A stretch of 64,000 nucleotides of DNA, taken from positions 1,054,001 to 1,118,000 of the forward strand of contig CAWFWE010000004.1 in assembly GCA_963819475.1 (NCBI GenBank), given 5' to 3'. Position numbers and translations under genes: made by a program. Each line of letters starts with the position of its first letter. Position 1 is the first letter of the stretch. Shown here one piece after another: positions 33,407-41,828 of this stretch. The notes below the pieces were generated by a model. It did no database searches, was not told the DNA's origin, and worked only from the letters and a program-made list of their open reading frames with translations. The DNA comes from DASUAS01 sp963819475 (GTDB taxonomy: Bacteria > Actinomycetota > Acidimicrobiia > IMCC26256 > DASPTH01).

Positions 33407-34524
33407 TCAGAACCCCGCGTCGTCGCCGGAGGAGTCGCCGAGGTCGTTGCCGGCGTCGGCCGCCGGGTCGGCGGCGAAGTCGCTCGCGCCGGCGTCGGCG
33501 ACGGTGGGCGCGTCGAAGGCTGGTGCCGCGGCGGCGACGTCGGCGCCACCCGGATCGCCGAGCGCGACGTCGCTCGGGTCGGCCGACCCGCTGGTGTCCG
33601 TCGCCGCCGGCTCGAGCGTCGTGGTCGCGGTCGCGGCGGTCGCATCGCCGGGCGACGCGCCGAGCGGGTCGTCGGTCGAGGCCGTGGCGGCGGCCGGGGT
33701 CACCGCGTCGTCGGGTGCTGCGGCCACGGCGACGTCGTTCGCGTCATCGGGCGCGCCGGCACTCGACAAGCCGCCGGCGTCGGGCGCGGTCGCGTCGGCG
33801 AACGGATCCATGAGATCGGTGTCATTGGTCGACGTCGCGTCGGTCGCGAGGTGGTCGGTGTCGGGAAGCTGCATCTCCTGCCCGGTGGCCTTGGTGATCT
33901 CGTTGGTCATGATCTGGATGCCGCCGGTGTTGCGGAGCAGCTTCTCGGCGTCGAGCTCGAGCGTCGCCCGCTCCACCGGGTTGTCGATGGTGGTGGCCAG
34001 CTCGAGCTTGCGCCCGGCCTGGGCGAGCAAATCGGCCTTCTGGTTCACGAGGTCGAGCTGCCGCTCGGCGTCCATGGGATCGACCATGCGGGACTGGAGC
34101 CCGGTTCGGTGATCCCCTTGCGAGCCTCGTCGAGCTCGGTGTTGGCGGCGTTCACGTCGTCGTACGCACGCCGGTAGCGCGCCTCGGCGTCGTCGGCACC
34201 CAGGCTGGCGTTCGTCGCTTGACGGTTCAGGTCGGCGGCTTTGGCCGTGTCGCCCTGCTGGGCCGCCTGCTGCGCCTCGCCCTGGAGCTTGTGCGCCTGT
34301 TGCCGCAGGTCGTTGTGCCGGTCCCACTCGGAATCGGCGTGGCTCTGCGCCGACTTCACCGCCCTTTCCGCGGCATCCAGTCGTTGCGTCGCTTTGTCGA
34401 TGGCCGGCGCGTTCTCGTTCTCACGCTGGCGGTTGCGCGCGTCGAGCGCCTGCTGCGCGGCCTGCGCCTGGGTTCGGAGCGCGGTGGCCGCGTCCTGGAG
34501 TGCCTTAGGTGTGGGGTTCGCCAT
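33407..34524 (-). CDS. Hypothetical Ala/Gln coiled-coil protein with Asp/Ala-rich tail, one frameshift
   Basis: I do not recognise the family. The N-terminal part (MANPTPKALQDAATALRTQA, then Ala/Gln-rich helices to about residue 140) should form a long coiled coil. A one-base loss in a G run near 34100-34102 shifts the frame after ARKGITEPG. The second frame continues with MDAERQLDLVNQKADLLAQA and IMTNEITKATGQEMQLPDT. Then comes an Asp/Ala/Thr-rich low-complexity tail of about 140 residues ending GDDAGF. About 372 residues in all. There is no signal peptide or membrane helix. It is divergent from ppk2. It might be a polyphosphate-, surface- or nucleoid-associated structural protein, but that is a guess. 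Confidence 0.6.
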
Positions 34525-34531
34525 GGCGGCA

Positions 34532-34537
34532 ACGGTA
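34532..34537 (-). promoter_or_regulatory. Putative leaderless -10 hexamer (TACCGT)
   Basis: On the minus strand TACCGT is followed by seven bases and the ATG at 34524 of the coiled-coil/Asp-rich protein gene. Confidence 0.4.
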
Positions 34538-34638
34538 CGACGGCACCCGGCACCGACGCACCGGGAGACTTCCCGGTTCGTCCCCGGTTCCTCGGTACGA
34601 GTTGCGCCCGCCCTGCTCGCGCCGGCACGGTTCCCGCG

Positions 34639-34644
34639 TACCCT
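34639..34644 (+). promoter_or_regulatory. Putative leaderless -10 hexamer (TACCCT)
   Basis: TACCCT is followed by seven bases and the ATG of the PPK2 gene at 34652, with no Shine-Dalgarno sequence between. Confidence 0.4.
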
Positions 34645-34651
34645 GTCGCAG

Positions 34652-35470
34652 ATGTCCCACCACGAGCACCCAGACGAGGCGCTGGAGCCCCGACCGGCGA
34701 AGCTCTCCGACAAGGCGTACGACAAGCACATGGAGCGCCTGCAGCGTGAGCTCGTGAAGCTGCAGGAATGGGTGCGCCACGAGGAGCTGAAGCTCTGCGT
34801 GCTCTTCGAGGGCCGCGACGCCGCCGGGAAGGGCGGCACCATCAAGCGCATCGTCGAGCGCACCAACCCGCGGGTGGTGCGGGTCGCGGCGCTGGGGACG
34901 CCCACCGAGAAGGAGAAGACACAGTGGTACTTCCAGCGGTACGTCGAGCACCTCCCGTCGGGCGGTGAGATCGTGCTCTTCGACCGGTCCTGGTACAACC
35001 GCGCCGGCGTCGAGCACGTGATGGGCTTCTGCACCGACGACGAGTACCGCGAGTTCCTCCACTCCTGCCCGCTCTTCGAGGAGATGCTCATCCATTCCGG
35101 CATCGTGCTCGTGAAGTACTGGTTCTCGGTGAGCGACGAGGAGCAGGAGCGCCGGTTCAAAGCGCGCATCGTGGACCCGGAGAAGCGCTGGAAGCTGAGC
35201 CCGATGGACCTCGAGGCTCGCTCCCGTTGGGCCGATTTCTCGCGCGCCAAGGACGAGATGTTCCGCTACACCGACACCAAGCTCTCGCCCTGGTGGGTGG
35301 TCAACGCCGACGAGAAGCAACGGGCGAGGCTGAACTGCATCAGTCACCTGCTGGCGCAGGTGGAGTACGAGGACGTCACGTCCGCGCCGCTCGAGCTGCC
35401 GCCCCGCGGCCCCGACACCTACGTCCGGGCGCCGATCGAGGAGCAGACGTTCGTTCCCGAGGTGTTCTGA
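34652..35470 (+). CDS. ppk2: Polyphosphate kinase 2
   Basis: A 272-residue class I PPK2 that transfers phosphate between polyphosphate and nucleoside diphosphates (usually favouring polyP-driven ADP or GDP phosphorylation). The Walker A motif is FEGRDAAGKGGTIKRI with Lys60, and Walker B is VLFDRSWYNRAGVE. The lid region contains RRFKARIVDPEKRWKLSPMD. Length and order match single-domain PPK2 enzymes. No ribosome site is seen; the start at 34652 follows a TACCCT hexamer by seven bases, consistent with a leaderless transcript. The divergent neighbour is a coiled-coil/acidic protein of unknown function. Confidence 0.95.
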   Translation: MSHHEHPDEALEPRPAKLSDKAYDKHMERLQRELVKLQEWVRHEELKLCVLFEGRDAAGKGGTIKRIVERTNPRVVRVAALGTPTEKEKTQWYFQRYVEHLPSGGEIVLFDRSWYNRAGVEHVMGFCTDDEYREFLHSCPLFEEMLIHSGIVLVKYWFSVSDEEQERRFKARIVDPEKRWKLSPMDLEARSRWADFSRAKDEMFRYTDTKLSPWWVVNADEKQRARLNCISHLLAQVEYEDVTSAPLELPPRGPDTYVRAPIEEQTFVPEVF

Positions 35471-35485
35471 CCCTTCCCCGGTGGG

Positions 35486-35716
35486 TCACGCCGAGCGGCG
35501 GATGCGGATCGTCGACCGGACCCGTCGATCGAGCGCGCGCAGGACGCCGGCCGGCTCCGGGCGCGGCTCGTCGTGCTCGCGCGCCAGCTCCGGCGTCCAC
35601 CGGTGGGCGCCGTCGTGCCCCCGCGATTCACGACAACGAAGCACGTAGCCGTGACGGCGGGCGCGCGTCTCGTTGCACTCTTCGACCGATCGGGACAGCG
35701 TGAAGGCGAAGCGCAT
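35486..35716 (-). CDS. Small hypothetical protein with a Cys/His motif
   Basis: A 76-residue protein with no recognised family. The start at 35716 is supported by a strong GGAGGGAG site. The sequence has two Cys and several His in ECNETRARRHGYVLRCRESR and GHDGAHRW. This C...H...C...GH.G.H pattern is seen in small actinobacterial proteins that may bind a metal, though nothing here proves it. The rest is Arg-rich (VLRALDRRVRSTIRIRRSA). It converges with ppk2. Confidence 0.5.
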   Translation of the reverse strand: MRFAFTLSRSVEECNETRARRHGYVLRCRESRGHDGAHRWTPELAREHDEPRPEPAGVLRALDRRVRSTIRIRRSA

Positions 35717-35849
35717 GTCGTCTCCCTCCGTCGGCGGATGGAGGGGCCACCTTCGCAGCTGGCGCACCGCGCGCCAACGACGAGACCGTGAACATGCGGT
35801 CAACGTTCCGTGAGCGGCGGTCAACAGGCTGTGGAGGGCCGGCCGTGCG

Positions 35850-36128
35850 TCAACCGGCGAGCGAGCAGGGCCAACGGCGGCGCTCGTCGGTCACCACGAG
35901 CTCGCGGAGCGCGTGCACGAGCTCGGAGGCGTCGCGGACGACGCATTCGGCGACGAGCACGAGGCCGGCGTCGGTGGCGACGAGGTCGACGGTCTCGGCG
36001 ACGAGCCCGCTGCGCACCAGGGCATCACCGAGTGCACCGAGGAGCGTGCGCTCCGACGCGAACGGCCCGAGCTGCAACCGCATCACGCCGATCCGGGCCG
36101 TGCTGCTGCCGAGCATCGCTTCGGTCAT
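35850..36128 (-). CDS. Small hypothetical protein
   Basis: A 92-residue open frame starting MTEAMLGSSTARIGVMRLQL, with mixed alpha/beta-like composition (VAETVDLVATDAGLVLVAEC, DASELVHALRELVVTDERRR). It has no motif, signal peptide or membrane helix that I recognise. The start at 36128 is chosen because upstream codons in the same frame read as low-quality Arg-rich sequence. It follows the tyrosine phosphatase gene on the same strand after 108 bases without recognisable content. Confidence 0.45.
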   Translation of the reverse strand: MTEAMLGSSTARIGVMRLQLGPFASERTLLGALGDALVRSGLVAETVDLVATDAGLVLVAECVVRDASELVHALRELVVTDERRRWPCSLAG

Positions 36129-36236
36129 GACGTCAGCCCTCCACCTCGAGCAGACCATCGTGACCGTAGACCGCGCAGGTGAACGCCGGCCCACGCCCGA
36201 CCGCCCGATGGGTGAATTGTCGGCGTCGCGCGGTGG

Positions 36237-36986
36237 TCAGGCTCGCGGGGCCTCGACGAGGACCTCGTGCAGCGCGTCGAGGACGTCGTCGCCGAGCCCC
36301 GCCGCACGGGCCCAGCCCTGGGTGCCACCGTGGGTGCGAGCCAGCGCGGCGAGGAAGGTCTGCATCGACGACGCCTCCGCCCGGGCCACGCTCGCCGCGA
36401 CCGGGGCCAGCGGCTCGGGGAAGTCGCCCTCGGCCCGGATCCGCTCCATCACCAGGACCATGCGCTCGTCGGTGAGCGTGTAGTCCTCGACGATCACCTC
36501 GTCGTCGACACCGACGAGCGAGAGGACGAGTGCGGCGACCATGCCGGTGCGGTCCTTCCCCGCGGTGCAGTGGAAGACCGCCGGCAGGTTCCCGACACCG
36601 GCGAGCTGCGTGATGATCTCGGTCAGGGTCTCGGTGCGGTCGGCCAGGCTCTCGACGTAGTGACGACCGAGGTCGCCCTCGGCGAGCGCGGGCGGGAGCA
36701 CCGCGCCACCGTGCGACAGCGGTGCGTGCAGCCAGCCGATGGGTGTGTCCTCGAGCGGGCCGCGGCCGGTGCGCTCGAGCTCGACGCCGGACCGCAGGTC
36801 GATCACCATGCGCACGCCGAGGTCCATCAGCCGTTCCACGTCGGTCGGTTGCAGGTGGTGGAGGGCGTCGCTGCGGAACATCACGCCGAACCGGGTCGTC
36901 CCGCCGTCCCCGGTGGGGAGCCCACCGAGATCCCGGAAGTTGTGGGCGCCGTCGAGGTCGACGAAGCGGTGCTCGTGGGTGGTCAC
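36237..36986 (-). CDS. Tyrosine/serine protein phosphatase (Y_phosphatase3)
   Basis: A 249-residue dual-specificity or phosphoinositide-type phosphatase. The N-terminal NFRDLGGL is the hallmark of the MptpB/IphP family. The P-loop is HCTAGKDRTG with Cys140 and Arg146; the Lys and Asp in the loop (AGKDR) are typical of MptpB-like enzymes that also act on phosphoinositides. There is no signal peptide, so any secretion would be non-classical. The start is GTG at 36986. TACCGT lies exactly six bases upstream on the minus strand, giving a leaderless promoter. No kinase partner is nearby. Confidence 0.92.
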   Translation of the reverse strand: MTTHEHRFVDLDGAHNFRDLGGLPTGDGGTTRFGVMFRSDALHHLQPTDVERLMDLGVRMVIDLRSGVELERTGRGPLEDTPIGWLHAPLSHGGAVLPPALAEGDLGRHYVESLADRTETLTEIITQLAGVGNLPAVFHCTAGKDRTGMVAALVLSLVGVDDEVIVEDYTLTDERMVLVMERIRAEGDFPEPLAPVAASVARAEASSMQTFLAALARTHGGTQGWARAAGLGDDVLDALHEVLVEAPRA

Positions 36987-36992
36987 GGCCGC

Positions 36993-36998
36993 ACGGTA
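36993..36998 (-). promoter_or_regulatory. Putative leaderless -10 hexamer (TACCGT)
   Basis: Minus-strand TACCGT followed by six bases and the GTG start at 36986 of the tyrosine phosphatase gene. Confidence 0.4.
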
Positions 36999-37058
36999 CG
37001 TCGGTGAGGTGAGCGACCGGTAACCACTTCGTGAACGGCGGAGACGGCGCCCCGGGGA

Positions 37059-37550
37059 TCAGCCGGCCCGTTCGGTCCCGTGGCGCCAGCTCTCGGGGAC
37101 CCGCACCGCGCGCACCGAGGCCCGTGCTCGCACCTTGCCGTCGGATCCCAGGGTGCACTCGACGGTCGTGAACCGGTCCTCGGTGGCCACTTCGTGACCG
37201 TACAGGGTCACCGGGAGGTCGATGGGGCACGGGCGTCGGAACTCGATGCTCATCGACGCAGTGGCGTACCAGATCTCCGGCTCGGAGCCGATGGCGCGGC
37301 CGTCGCGCTCGTACGCCCGCGCGATCGCCGTGCAGACACCGTGGCAGTCGAGGAGGGTGGCGATGACGCCCCCGTTCAAGAAGTGGCGCGGCCCGGCTGC
37401 GTGCTCGGGGTGCGGATGCCAGGTGGCGACCGACTCGTCGCCCTGCCACCGACTCTTGAGCTGGAGGCCGTCGGGGTTGTCGGCGCCGCATCCCCAGCAG
37501 AAGTTGTCGGGCATCTGGTCCTGGAACGCGCGCTCCTCCGACGCGCTCAC
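37059..37550 (-). CDS. PaaI-type hotdog thioesterase
   Basis: A 163-residue hotdog-fold thioesterase. The N-terminal FCWGCGADNPDGLQLKSRW is the typical start of a PaaI/YbgC-like subgroup. The active-site region is HFLNGGVIATLLDCHGVCTA, where relatives have G(G)...D. It hydrolyses an acyl-CoA thioester, likely one produced in the adjoining catabolic cluster. Its GTG start at 37550 overlaps the TGA of the SDR gene (GTGA), so it is the second gene of a two-gene operon expressed from the divergent promoter at 38459-38475. The RRPCPIDLPVTLYGHEV segment matches the outer strands of the fold. Confidence 0.85.
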   Translation of the reverse strand: MSASEERAFQDQMPDNFCWGCGADNPDGLQLKSRWQGDESVATWHPHPEHAAGPRHFLNGGVIATLLDCHGVCTAIARAYERDGRAIGSEPEIWYATASMSIEFRRPCPIDLPVTLYGHEVATEDRFTTVECTLGSDGKVRARASVRAVRVPESWRHGTERAG

Positions 37551-38458
37551 GTCTTGGGGACGTTCCACGGCGACGGCGCGATCATGTACTCGGGCGGCGC
37601 GGCGTCGCGCATCGACGCGGCGCGCGCGTTCACGGTCTCGGCCGACTTCTCGCCCGGCAGGTAGATCCAGAACTGGTCGGCCAGGATCCCGTCGAGCGCG
37701 ATGTCGGCGACCTCCTCGAGCGGTGCGAAGGTCAGCTCCTGCCCGTGCCGCTCGAGCTGCTCCACGAACGGCGTGAGGGCGTCGCGACCCTCGACGGGCG
37801 CCTGGCCGGGTCGCGCGTAGCGGTCGGGCCGGTTGCGCCCCGGTCGCCAGATGCCGGTGTTGAGCGCGCCGGGCGTGCGGGTCGACGGGAGCAGCAACGA
37901 CACCTGGACCGGGAGGTCGGCCGACCGCATCTGGCCCCAGAGGCACTCCGTGATGGTGGTGACCGCGGCCTTGGTCGTCGCGTACACCGCGCTGTTGGAC
38001 AGCGGCGCGAAGGTTCCGTTCGACGACGACGTGTTCACGACGTGCCCGGGACCGCCCTGTTCGAGCAGCACAGGGACGAAGGTGTTGATGCCGTTGATCA
38101 CACCGAACACGTTGACGTCGACCGCCCACCGCCAGTCGTTGACGTGGTGCTGCCACAACGCGCCGTCGGAACCCGAGGGGATACCGGCGTTGTTGCACAC
38201 GAGGTGCACCGAGCCGAAGCGCTCGAGCGTGGCGTCGCGCAGCTGCTCGACCGAGTCGGGCAGGGAGACGTCGGTGACGACGCCGACGACGTCGTCGTGG
38301 CGGGTGCCGAGCTCGGCGACTGTGGCGTCGAGCAGCGGCCCGTCGATGTCGGCCAGCACGACCCGCATCCCCTCGGCGAGGAACCGCTCGCCCAACGCCC
38401 GACCGATCCCGCCACCGCCGCCGGTGACGACCGCGACTTTGCCCGCCAGGTCCCGCAT
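37547..38458 (-). CDS. Short-chain dehydrogenase/reductase
   Basis: A 303-residue classical SDR. The cofactor loop is VAVVTGGGGGIGRALGERF, DI after the second strand (LADIDGP) favours NAD(H), and NNAG is present in VCNNAGIPSG. The active site has Ser in VNTSSSNGTF and YATTK with Tyr159 and Lys163. It probably oxidises or reduces an alcohol/ketone made by the neighbouring P450s or amidohydrolases. It is translationally coupled to the thioesterase by a 4-base overlap and shares a 17-bp divergent promoter with the amidohydrolase gene on the other strand. Confidence 0.93.
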   Translation of the reverse strand: MRDLAGKVAVVTGGGGGIGRALGERFLAEGMRVVLADIDGPLLDATVAELGTRHDDVVGVVTDVSLPDSVEQLRDATLERFGSVHLVCNNAGIPSGSDGALWQHHVNDWRWAVDVNVFGVINGINTFVPVLLEQGGPGHVVNTSSSNGTFAPLSNSAVYATTKAAVTTITECLWGQMRSADLPVQVSLLLPSTRTPGALNTGIWRPGRNRPDRYARPGQAPVEGRDALTPFVEQLERHGQELTFAPLEEVADIALDGILADQFWIYLPGEKSAETVNARAASMRDAAPPEYMIAPSPWNVPKT

Positions 38459-38475
38459 AGCGGTACCGTAACCCC
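38459..38475. promoter_or_regulatory. Bidirectional leaderless promoter with overlapping -10 hexamers
   Basis: Only 17 bases separate two divergent starts. Plus strand: TACCGT at 38464-38469, six bases, then GTG at 38476. Minus strand: TACGGT (positions 38470-38465), six bases, then ATG at 38458. The two hexamers overlap around a perfect CGGTACCG palindrome. There is no room for a Shine-Dalgarno site on either side, so both mRNAs should begin at or next to the start codon. Confidence 0.6.
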
Positions 38476-39678
38476 GTGGATCGGTACACCGTCATCTCCG
38501 CCGACTGCCATGCCGGCGCCGACCTCCTCGACTATCGACCGTTCCTGGAGGCGCGCTACCACGACGCGTTCGACGAGTGGGCGGCCAGCTTCGTGAGCCC
38601 CTACGGCGACCTCGTGCAGCCCGACGCCAACCGCAACTGGGACAGCACCCGACGCATGCGCGAGCTCGAGGCCGACGGCGTCGTCGGGGAGGTCGTGTTC
38701 CCCAACACGATCCCGCCGTTCTATCCACGCGGTTCGCTCGTCGCCCTCGCACCGTCCCCGGACGACTTCGAGCTGCGGCTCGCCGGCCTCCGTGCGCACA
38801 ACCGGTGGCTCGCCGACTGGTGTGCCGAGTTCCCCGGGCGGCGCGCCGGCATCGGCCAGATCCTGCTGAACGACGTCGACGAGGCGGTGCGCGACGTGCA
38901 CTGGATCGCCGACCACGGCCTGCGCGGCGGTGTGCTGCTTCCCGGCGTCCCGCCCGACGCGCCGATCCCGCCGCTGCACGCACGCCTGTACGACCCGGTG
39001 TGGCGCGCCTGCGAGGAGCGCGGCGTGAACGTGAACGCACACGGCGGCAGCAGCTCACCCGACTACGGCGAGCACCCGGCATCGCTCTCGATGTGGATCG
39101 TCGAGACGGCCTGGTTCTCGCACCGCCCGTTGTGGACGTTCATCCTGGCCGGGGTGTTCGACCGCTTCCCGGCGCTCCGCCTCGTGCTCGCCGAGCAGGG
39201 GAGTGGCTGGATCCGGGACGCGCTCGACGTGATGGACGACTTCTACGCACAGATCGCGCGGGGCAACGTCGGCGTGATGCGGTTCGCGGACCCGCAGCTG
39301 CTCGAGCGCATGCCGAGCGAGTACTGGCACAGCAACTGCATGGTGGCCGCCAGCTTCCTCCACCGCGACGACTGCGCGCGCCGCCACCGCATCGGCGTCG
39401 ACCACATCATGTGGGGCGCCGACTACCCGCACCTGGAGGGCACGACGCCGTTCTCGCGCGAGGCCATCCGCATGACCTTCGGCGGGGTGCCCGAGCCCGA
39501 GGTGCGGGCGATGCTGGGCGAGAACGCCGCCGCGGTCTACGGCTTCGACCTCGAGGAGCTCGCGCCGCTGGCCGAACGGTTCGGGCCGCGGGTCGACGAC
39601 GTGATGGCGGGCCTCGACGTCGTGCCCGACGGCGCCGCCAGCATGGCCTTCCGCGACCACGCACCGGCCAACGTCTGA
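38476..39678 (+). CDS. Amidohydrolase family 2 protein
   Basis: A 400-residue amidohydrolase_2 protein beginning MDRYTVISADCHAGADLLDY. DxH appears as ADCHAG, with later ligands likely His in VNVNAHGGSSS and Asp in IMWGADYPHLEG; Glu in VLAEQGSGW fits the family. The enzyme probably decarboxylates or hydrolyses an aromatic or ring-opened intermediate. The GTG start at 38476 lies six bases after TACCGT with no ribosome site. It is the first gene of a plus-strand run (amidohydrolase, amidohydrolase, ADC-like, P450, P450). Confidence 0.9.
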   Translation: MDRYTVISADCHAGADLLDYRPFLEARYHDAFDEWAASFVSPYGDLVQPDANRNWDSTRRMRELEADGVVGEVVFPNTIPPFYPRGSLVALAPSPDDFELRLAGLRAHNRWLADWCAEFPGRRAGIGQILLNDVDEAVRDVHWIADHGLRGGVLLPGVPPDAPIPPLHARLYDPVWRACEERGVNVNAHGGSSSPDYGEHPASLSMWIVETAWFSHRPLWTFILAGVFDRFPALRLVLAEQGSGWIRDALDVMDDFYAQIARGNVGVMRFADPQLLERMPSEYWHSNCMVAASFLHRDDCARRHRIGVDHIMWGADYPHLEGTTPFSREAIRMTFGGVPEPEVRAMLGENAAAVYGFDLEELAPLAERFGPRVDDVMAGLDVVPDGAASMAFRDHAPANV

Positions 39679-39734
39679 GCCCGTTCGGCGGCTGTGGCAA
39701 GCTGACGGCAGCGGGGCGAGCCGGGGGGTTGCCC

Positions 39735-41057
39735 GTGAAGCACTACCTCGTCATCTCTGCGGACTGCCACGCCGGACCCGACGCGCCGGCGTACCGCGAC
39801 TTCCTCGACCCCGGGTTCCGCGCCGACTTCGACGACGAGCTGGCCGAACGCGAGCGGATGCTCGAGGAGCGCCGCGCCGCCGCGGTCGCCGCGGGAGACT
39901 TCACCGGCGACTCCGACTTCCAGGCCGAATGGTTCGGGCAGGACGAGGATGGCAACAGCCTGCACGAGGTCGGGTTGCGCGGCGGCTGGGACGCCGCCAC
40001 CCGCGACCGCGAGCTCGACCGCGACGGCGTGGCCGCCGAGGTCGTGTTCCCCGGTCCCGACGCGGTCACCGGCACGATGGGTGCGCCCTTCGGCGCCGGT
40101 TTCAACCCCGTCGTCACCCACAGCCCCGAGCACCTGCTCGCCGGGGCGCGGGCGTACAACCGGTGGGCGGCCGAGCTCTGCCGGGCGAGTGCGGAGCGGC
40201 GCGCCGGCCTGATCGTCGCCCCCATCCTCGACGACCTCGACGGCGCCATCGCCGAGATCCGCCGCGCCCACGCCGACGGCCTCACCGGGGGCGTGATCAT
40301 CCCGCCCCGCTGGGAGGGCCACGAGTCGTACACCAGCTACCGCTACGACCCGGTCTGGTCGGTGTGCGAGGAGCTCCGGCTGCCGGTGCACTGCCACTCG
40401 GGCCCGGCGCCCCGCGAGGACTACGGCGAGGTCAGCGGGTGGATGAGCGTGTACGGCTACGAGACGGTGTTCTTCACCGCGCGCCCGCTGTGGTTCATGC
40501 TCCTCACCGGTGTGTTCGAGCGGTTCCCGCGGCTCAAGATGGCCGTCACCGAAGCCGGGTGCTTCTGGGCCGCCGACCTGTTGTGGCGCGCCGACATGAT
40601 GGCGATGCGCGAGCACGGCATGCGGAAGATGGTGAACACGCGCGGCATCCTCACGATGCTGCCGAGCGAGTACTTCGACCGCAACGTGAAGATCGGCGCG
40701 TCGAACACGCGGCGGCGCGAGCTCGGTCGGCGCTACGAGATCGGCGTCGGCAACATCATGTGGGGCAACGACTTCCCTCACCCCGAAGGGACGTGGCCGT
40801 ACACGCGGGAGTTCCTCAAGGAGCGCTTCCACGACATCCCGGTCGACGAGACCGAACTGATCCTCGGGCTCAACCAGGTCGACTTCTACGGCTTCGACCG
40901 CGCGCGGCTCCAGACGATCGCCGACCGCATCGGGCCGACCACCACCGACCTCGGCCAGACCGGCACCGCCGATCCCGCGCGCTGGGAGCCGTTCAAGAAG
41001 GCCGGACGACCGTGGCTCACCGGTGAGGAAGCCGGCGCCCTGCTCACCGACGTGTGA
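39735..41057 (+). CDS. Amidohydrolase family 2 protein
   Basis: A 440-residue paralogue of the preceding gene (both begin with VISADCHAG). It has an extra N-terminal helical insert (LAERERMLEERRAAAVAAGD). Metal-site candidates are ADCHAG, His in PVHCHSGPAPRE, Glu in MAVTEAGCFW and Asp in IMWGNDFPHPEG. The GTG at 39735 follows a GGGGGG site. It is separated from the first amidohydrolase by 56 bases and is followed closely by the ADC-like gene. The two may form a heteromeric enzyme or act on successive intermediates. Confidence 0.9.
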   Translation: MKHYLVISADCHAGPDAPAYRDFLDPGFRADFDDELAERERMLEERRAAAVAAGDFTGDSDFQAEWFGQDEDGNSLHEVGLRGGWDAATRDRELDRDGVAAEVVFPGPDAVTGTMGAPFGAGFNPVVTHSPEHLLAGARAYNRWAAELCRASAERRAGLIVAPILDDLDGAIAEIRRAHADGLTGGVIIPPRWEGHESYTSYRYDPVWSVCEELRLPVHCHSGPAPREDYGEVSGWMSVYGYETVFFTARPLWFMLLTGVFERFPRLKMAVTEAGCFWAADLLWRADMMAMREHGMRKMVNTRGILTMLPSEYFDRNVKIGASNTRRRELGRRYEIGVGNIMWGNDFPHPEGTWPYTREFLKERFHDIPVDETELILGLNQVDFYGFDRARLQTIADRIGPTTTDLGQTGTADPARWEPFKKAGRPWLTGEEAGALLTDV

Positions 41058-41064
41058 GGACGAG

Positions 41065-41814
41065 ATGACCACGCAGAACCGCTGGGTCCAGGAGCCCGAA
41101 CCGGTGCACGGCGGCGAGACGGTGCCGTACCCCGCCAACCTCCGCCTCGAGGTGACGTACCTCACCGATCCGGACGTCCACGCGCAGGTGCTGCCGCCCC
41201 CGCTCACGGCGCCGCCGGAACCGCGCGTGCGGGTGCACTTCACCCGCATCGAGGTGGGCGGGCACCTCCACGAGATCGTGTGCTCGTTCCTCCTCGACGC
41301 GAAGTACGGCGACGAGCTCGGTCAGTTCTGCGCGGTCATGCCCATCGACCTCGAGACCGCGGTGTCACCGAGCCGGGAGCGCAACGGCGAACCGAAGAAG
41401 CTCGCGCAGCTCGAGTTCGAGCGCCAGGGCGACCACGTGAAGGCGAGCGTGGCGCGCCAGGGCGTCACGATCATCGAGGTGATCGGCGACGTCACCGGCG
41501 ACCTCGCGGTACCGGCGCCCTACCCGGTGCTGCAGTTCTGGTACAAGTTCCTCCCGGCCGTGTCGGGTGAGGGGTTCGACGCGGGACCGTTCCTGGTCAC
41601 GCTGCACCAGACCATGAAGCCGGAGACATGTGAACGGGTCGACGGAAAGCTCGTGTTGCGCGACCTTCCGGGCACGCCGGTCGCCGACCTCCCCGTGCTC
41701 CAGCTGGAGGGCGCACGTCTGATGATGGCGTCCTCGGAGTTCTTCCACGTGCTCGAGGACGTCGAGATCGATCCCGACCAGTACGCCAGGCACGTGCGCG
41801 TGCAATACACGTGA
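41065..41814 (+). CDS. Acetoacetate decarboxylase (ADC) family protein
   Basis: A 249-residue protein of the ADC superfamily, whose classical member removes CO2 from acetoacetate via a Schiff-base Lys. The family-typical ERNGEPKKLAQLEFERQGD segment is present; GEPKK carries the Lys-Lys pair in which one Lys would be the Schiff-base residue. The N-terminal half has LRLEVTYLTDPDVHAQVLPP, usual for ADC-like proteins. Several ADC-like proteins are cyclases/dehydratases or aldolases rather than decarboxylases, so the reaction here is open. It lies 7 bases after the second amidohydrolase. Its stop is 14 bases upstream of the first P450. Confidence 0.85.
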   Translation: MTTQNRWVQEPEPVHGGETVPYPANLRLEVTYLTDPDVHAQVLPPPLTAPPEPRVRVHFTRIEVGGHLHEIVCSFLLDAKYGDELGQFCAVMPIDLETAVSPSRERNGEPKKLAQLEFERQGDHVKASVARQGVTIIEVIGDVTGDLAVPAPYPVLQFWYKFLPAVSGEGFDAGPFLVTLHQTMKPETCERVDGKLVLRDLPGTPVADLPVLQLEGARLMMASSEFFHVLEDVEIDPDQYARHVRVQYT

Positions 41815-41828
41815 CGACGGAGGGAACC

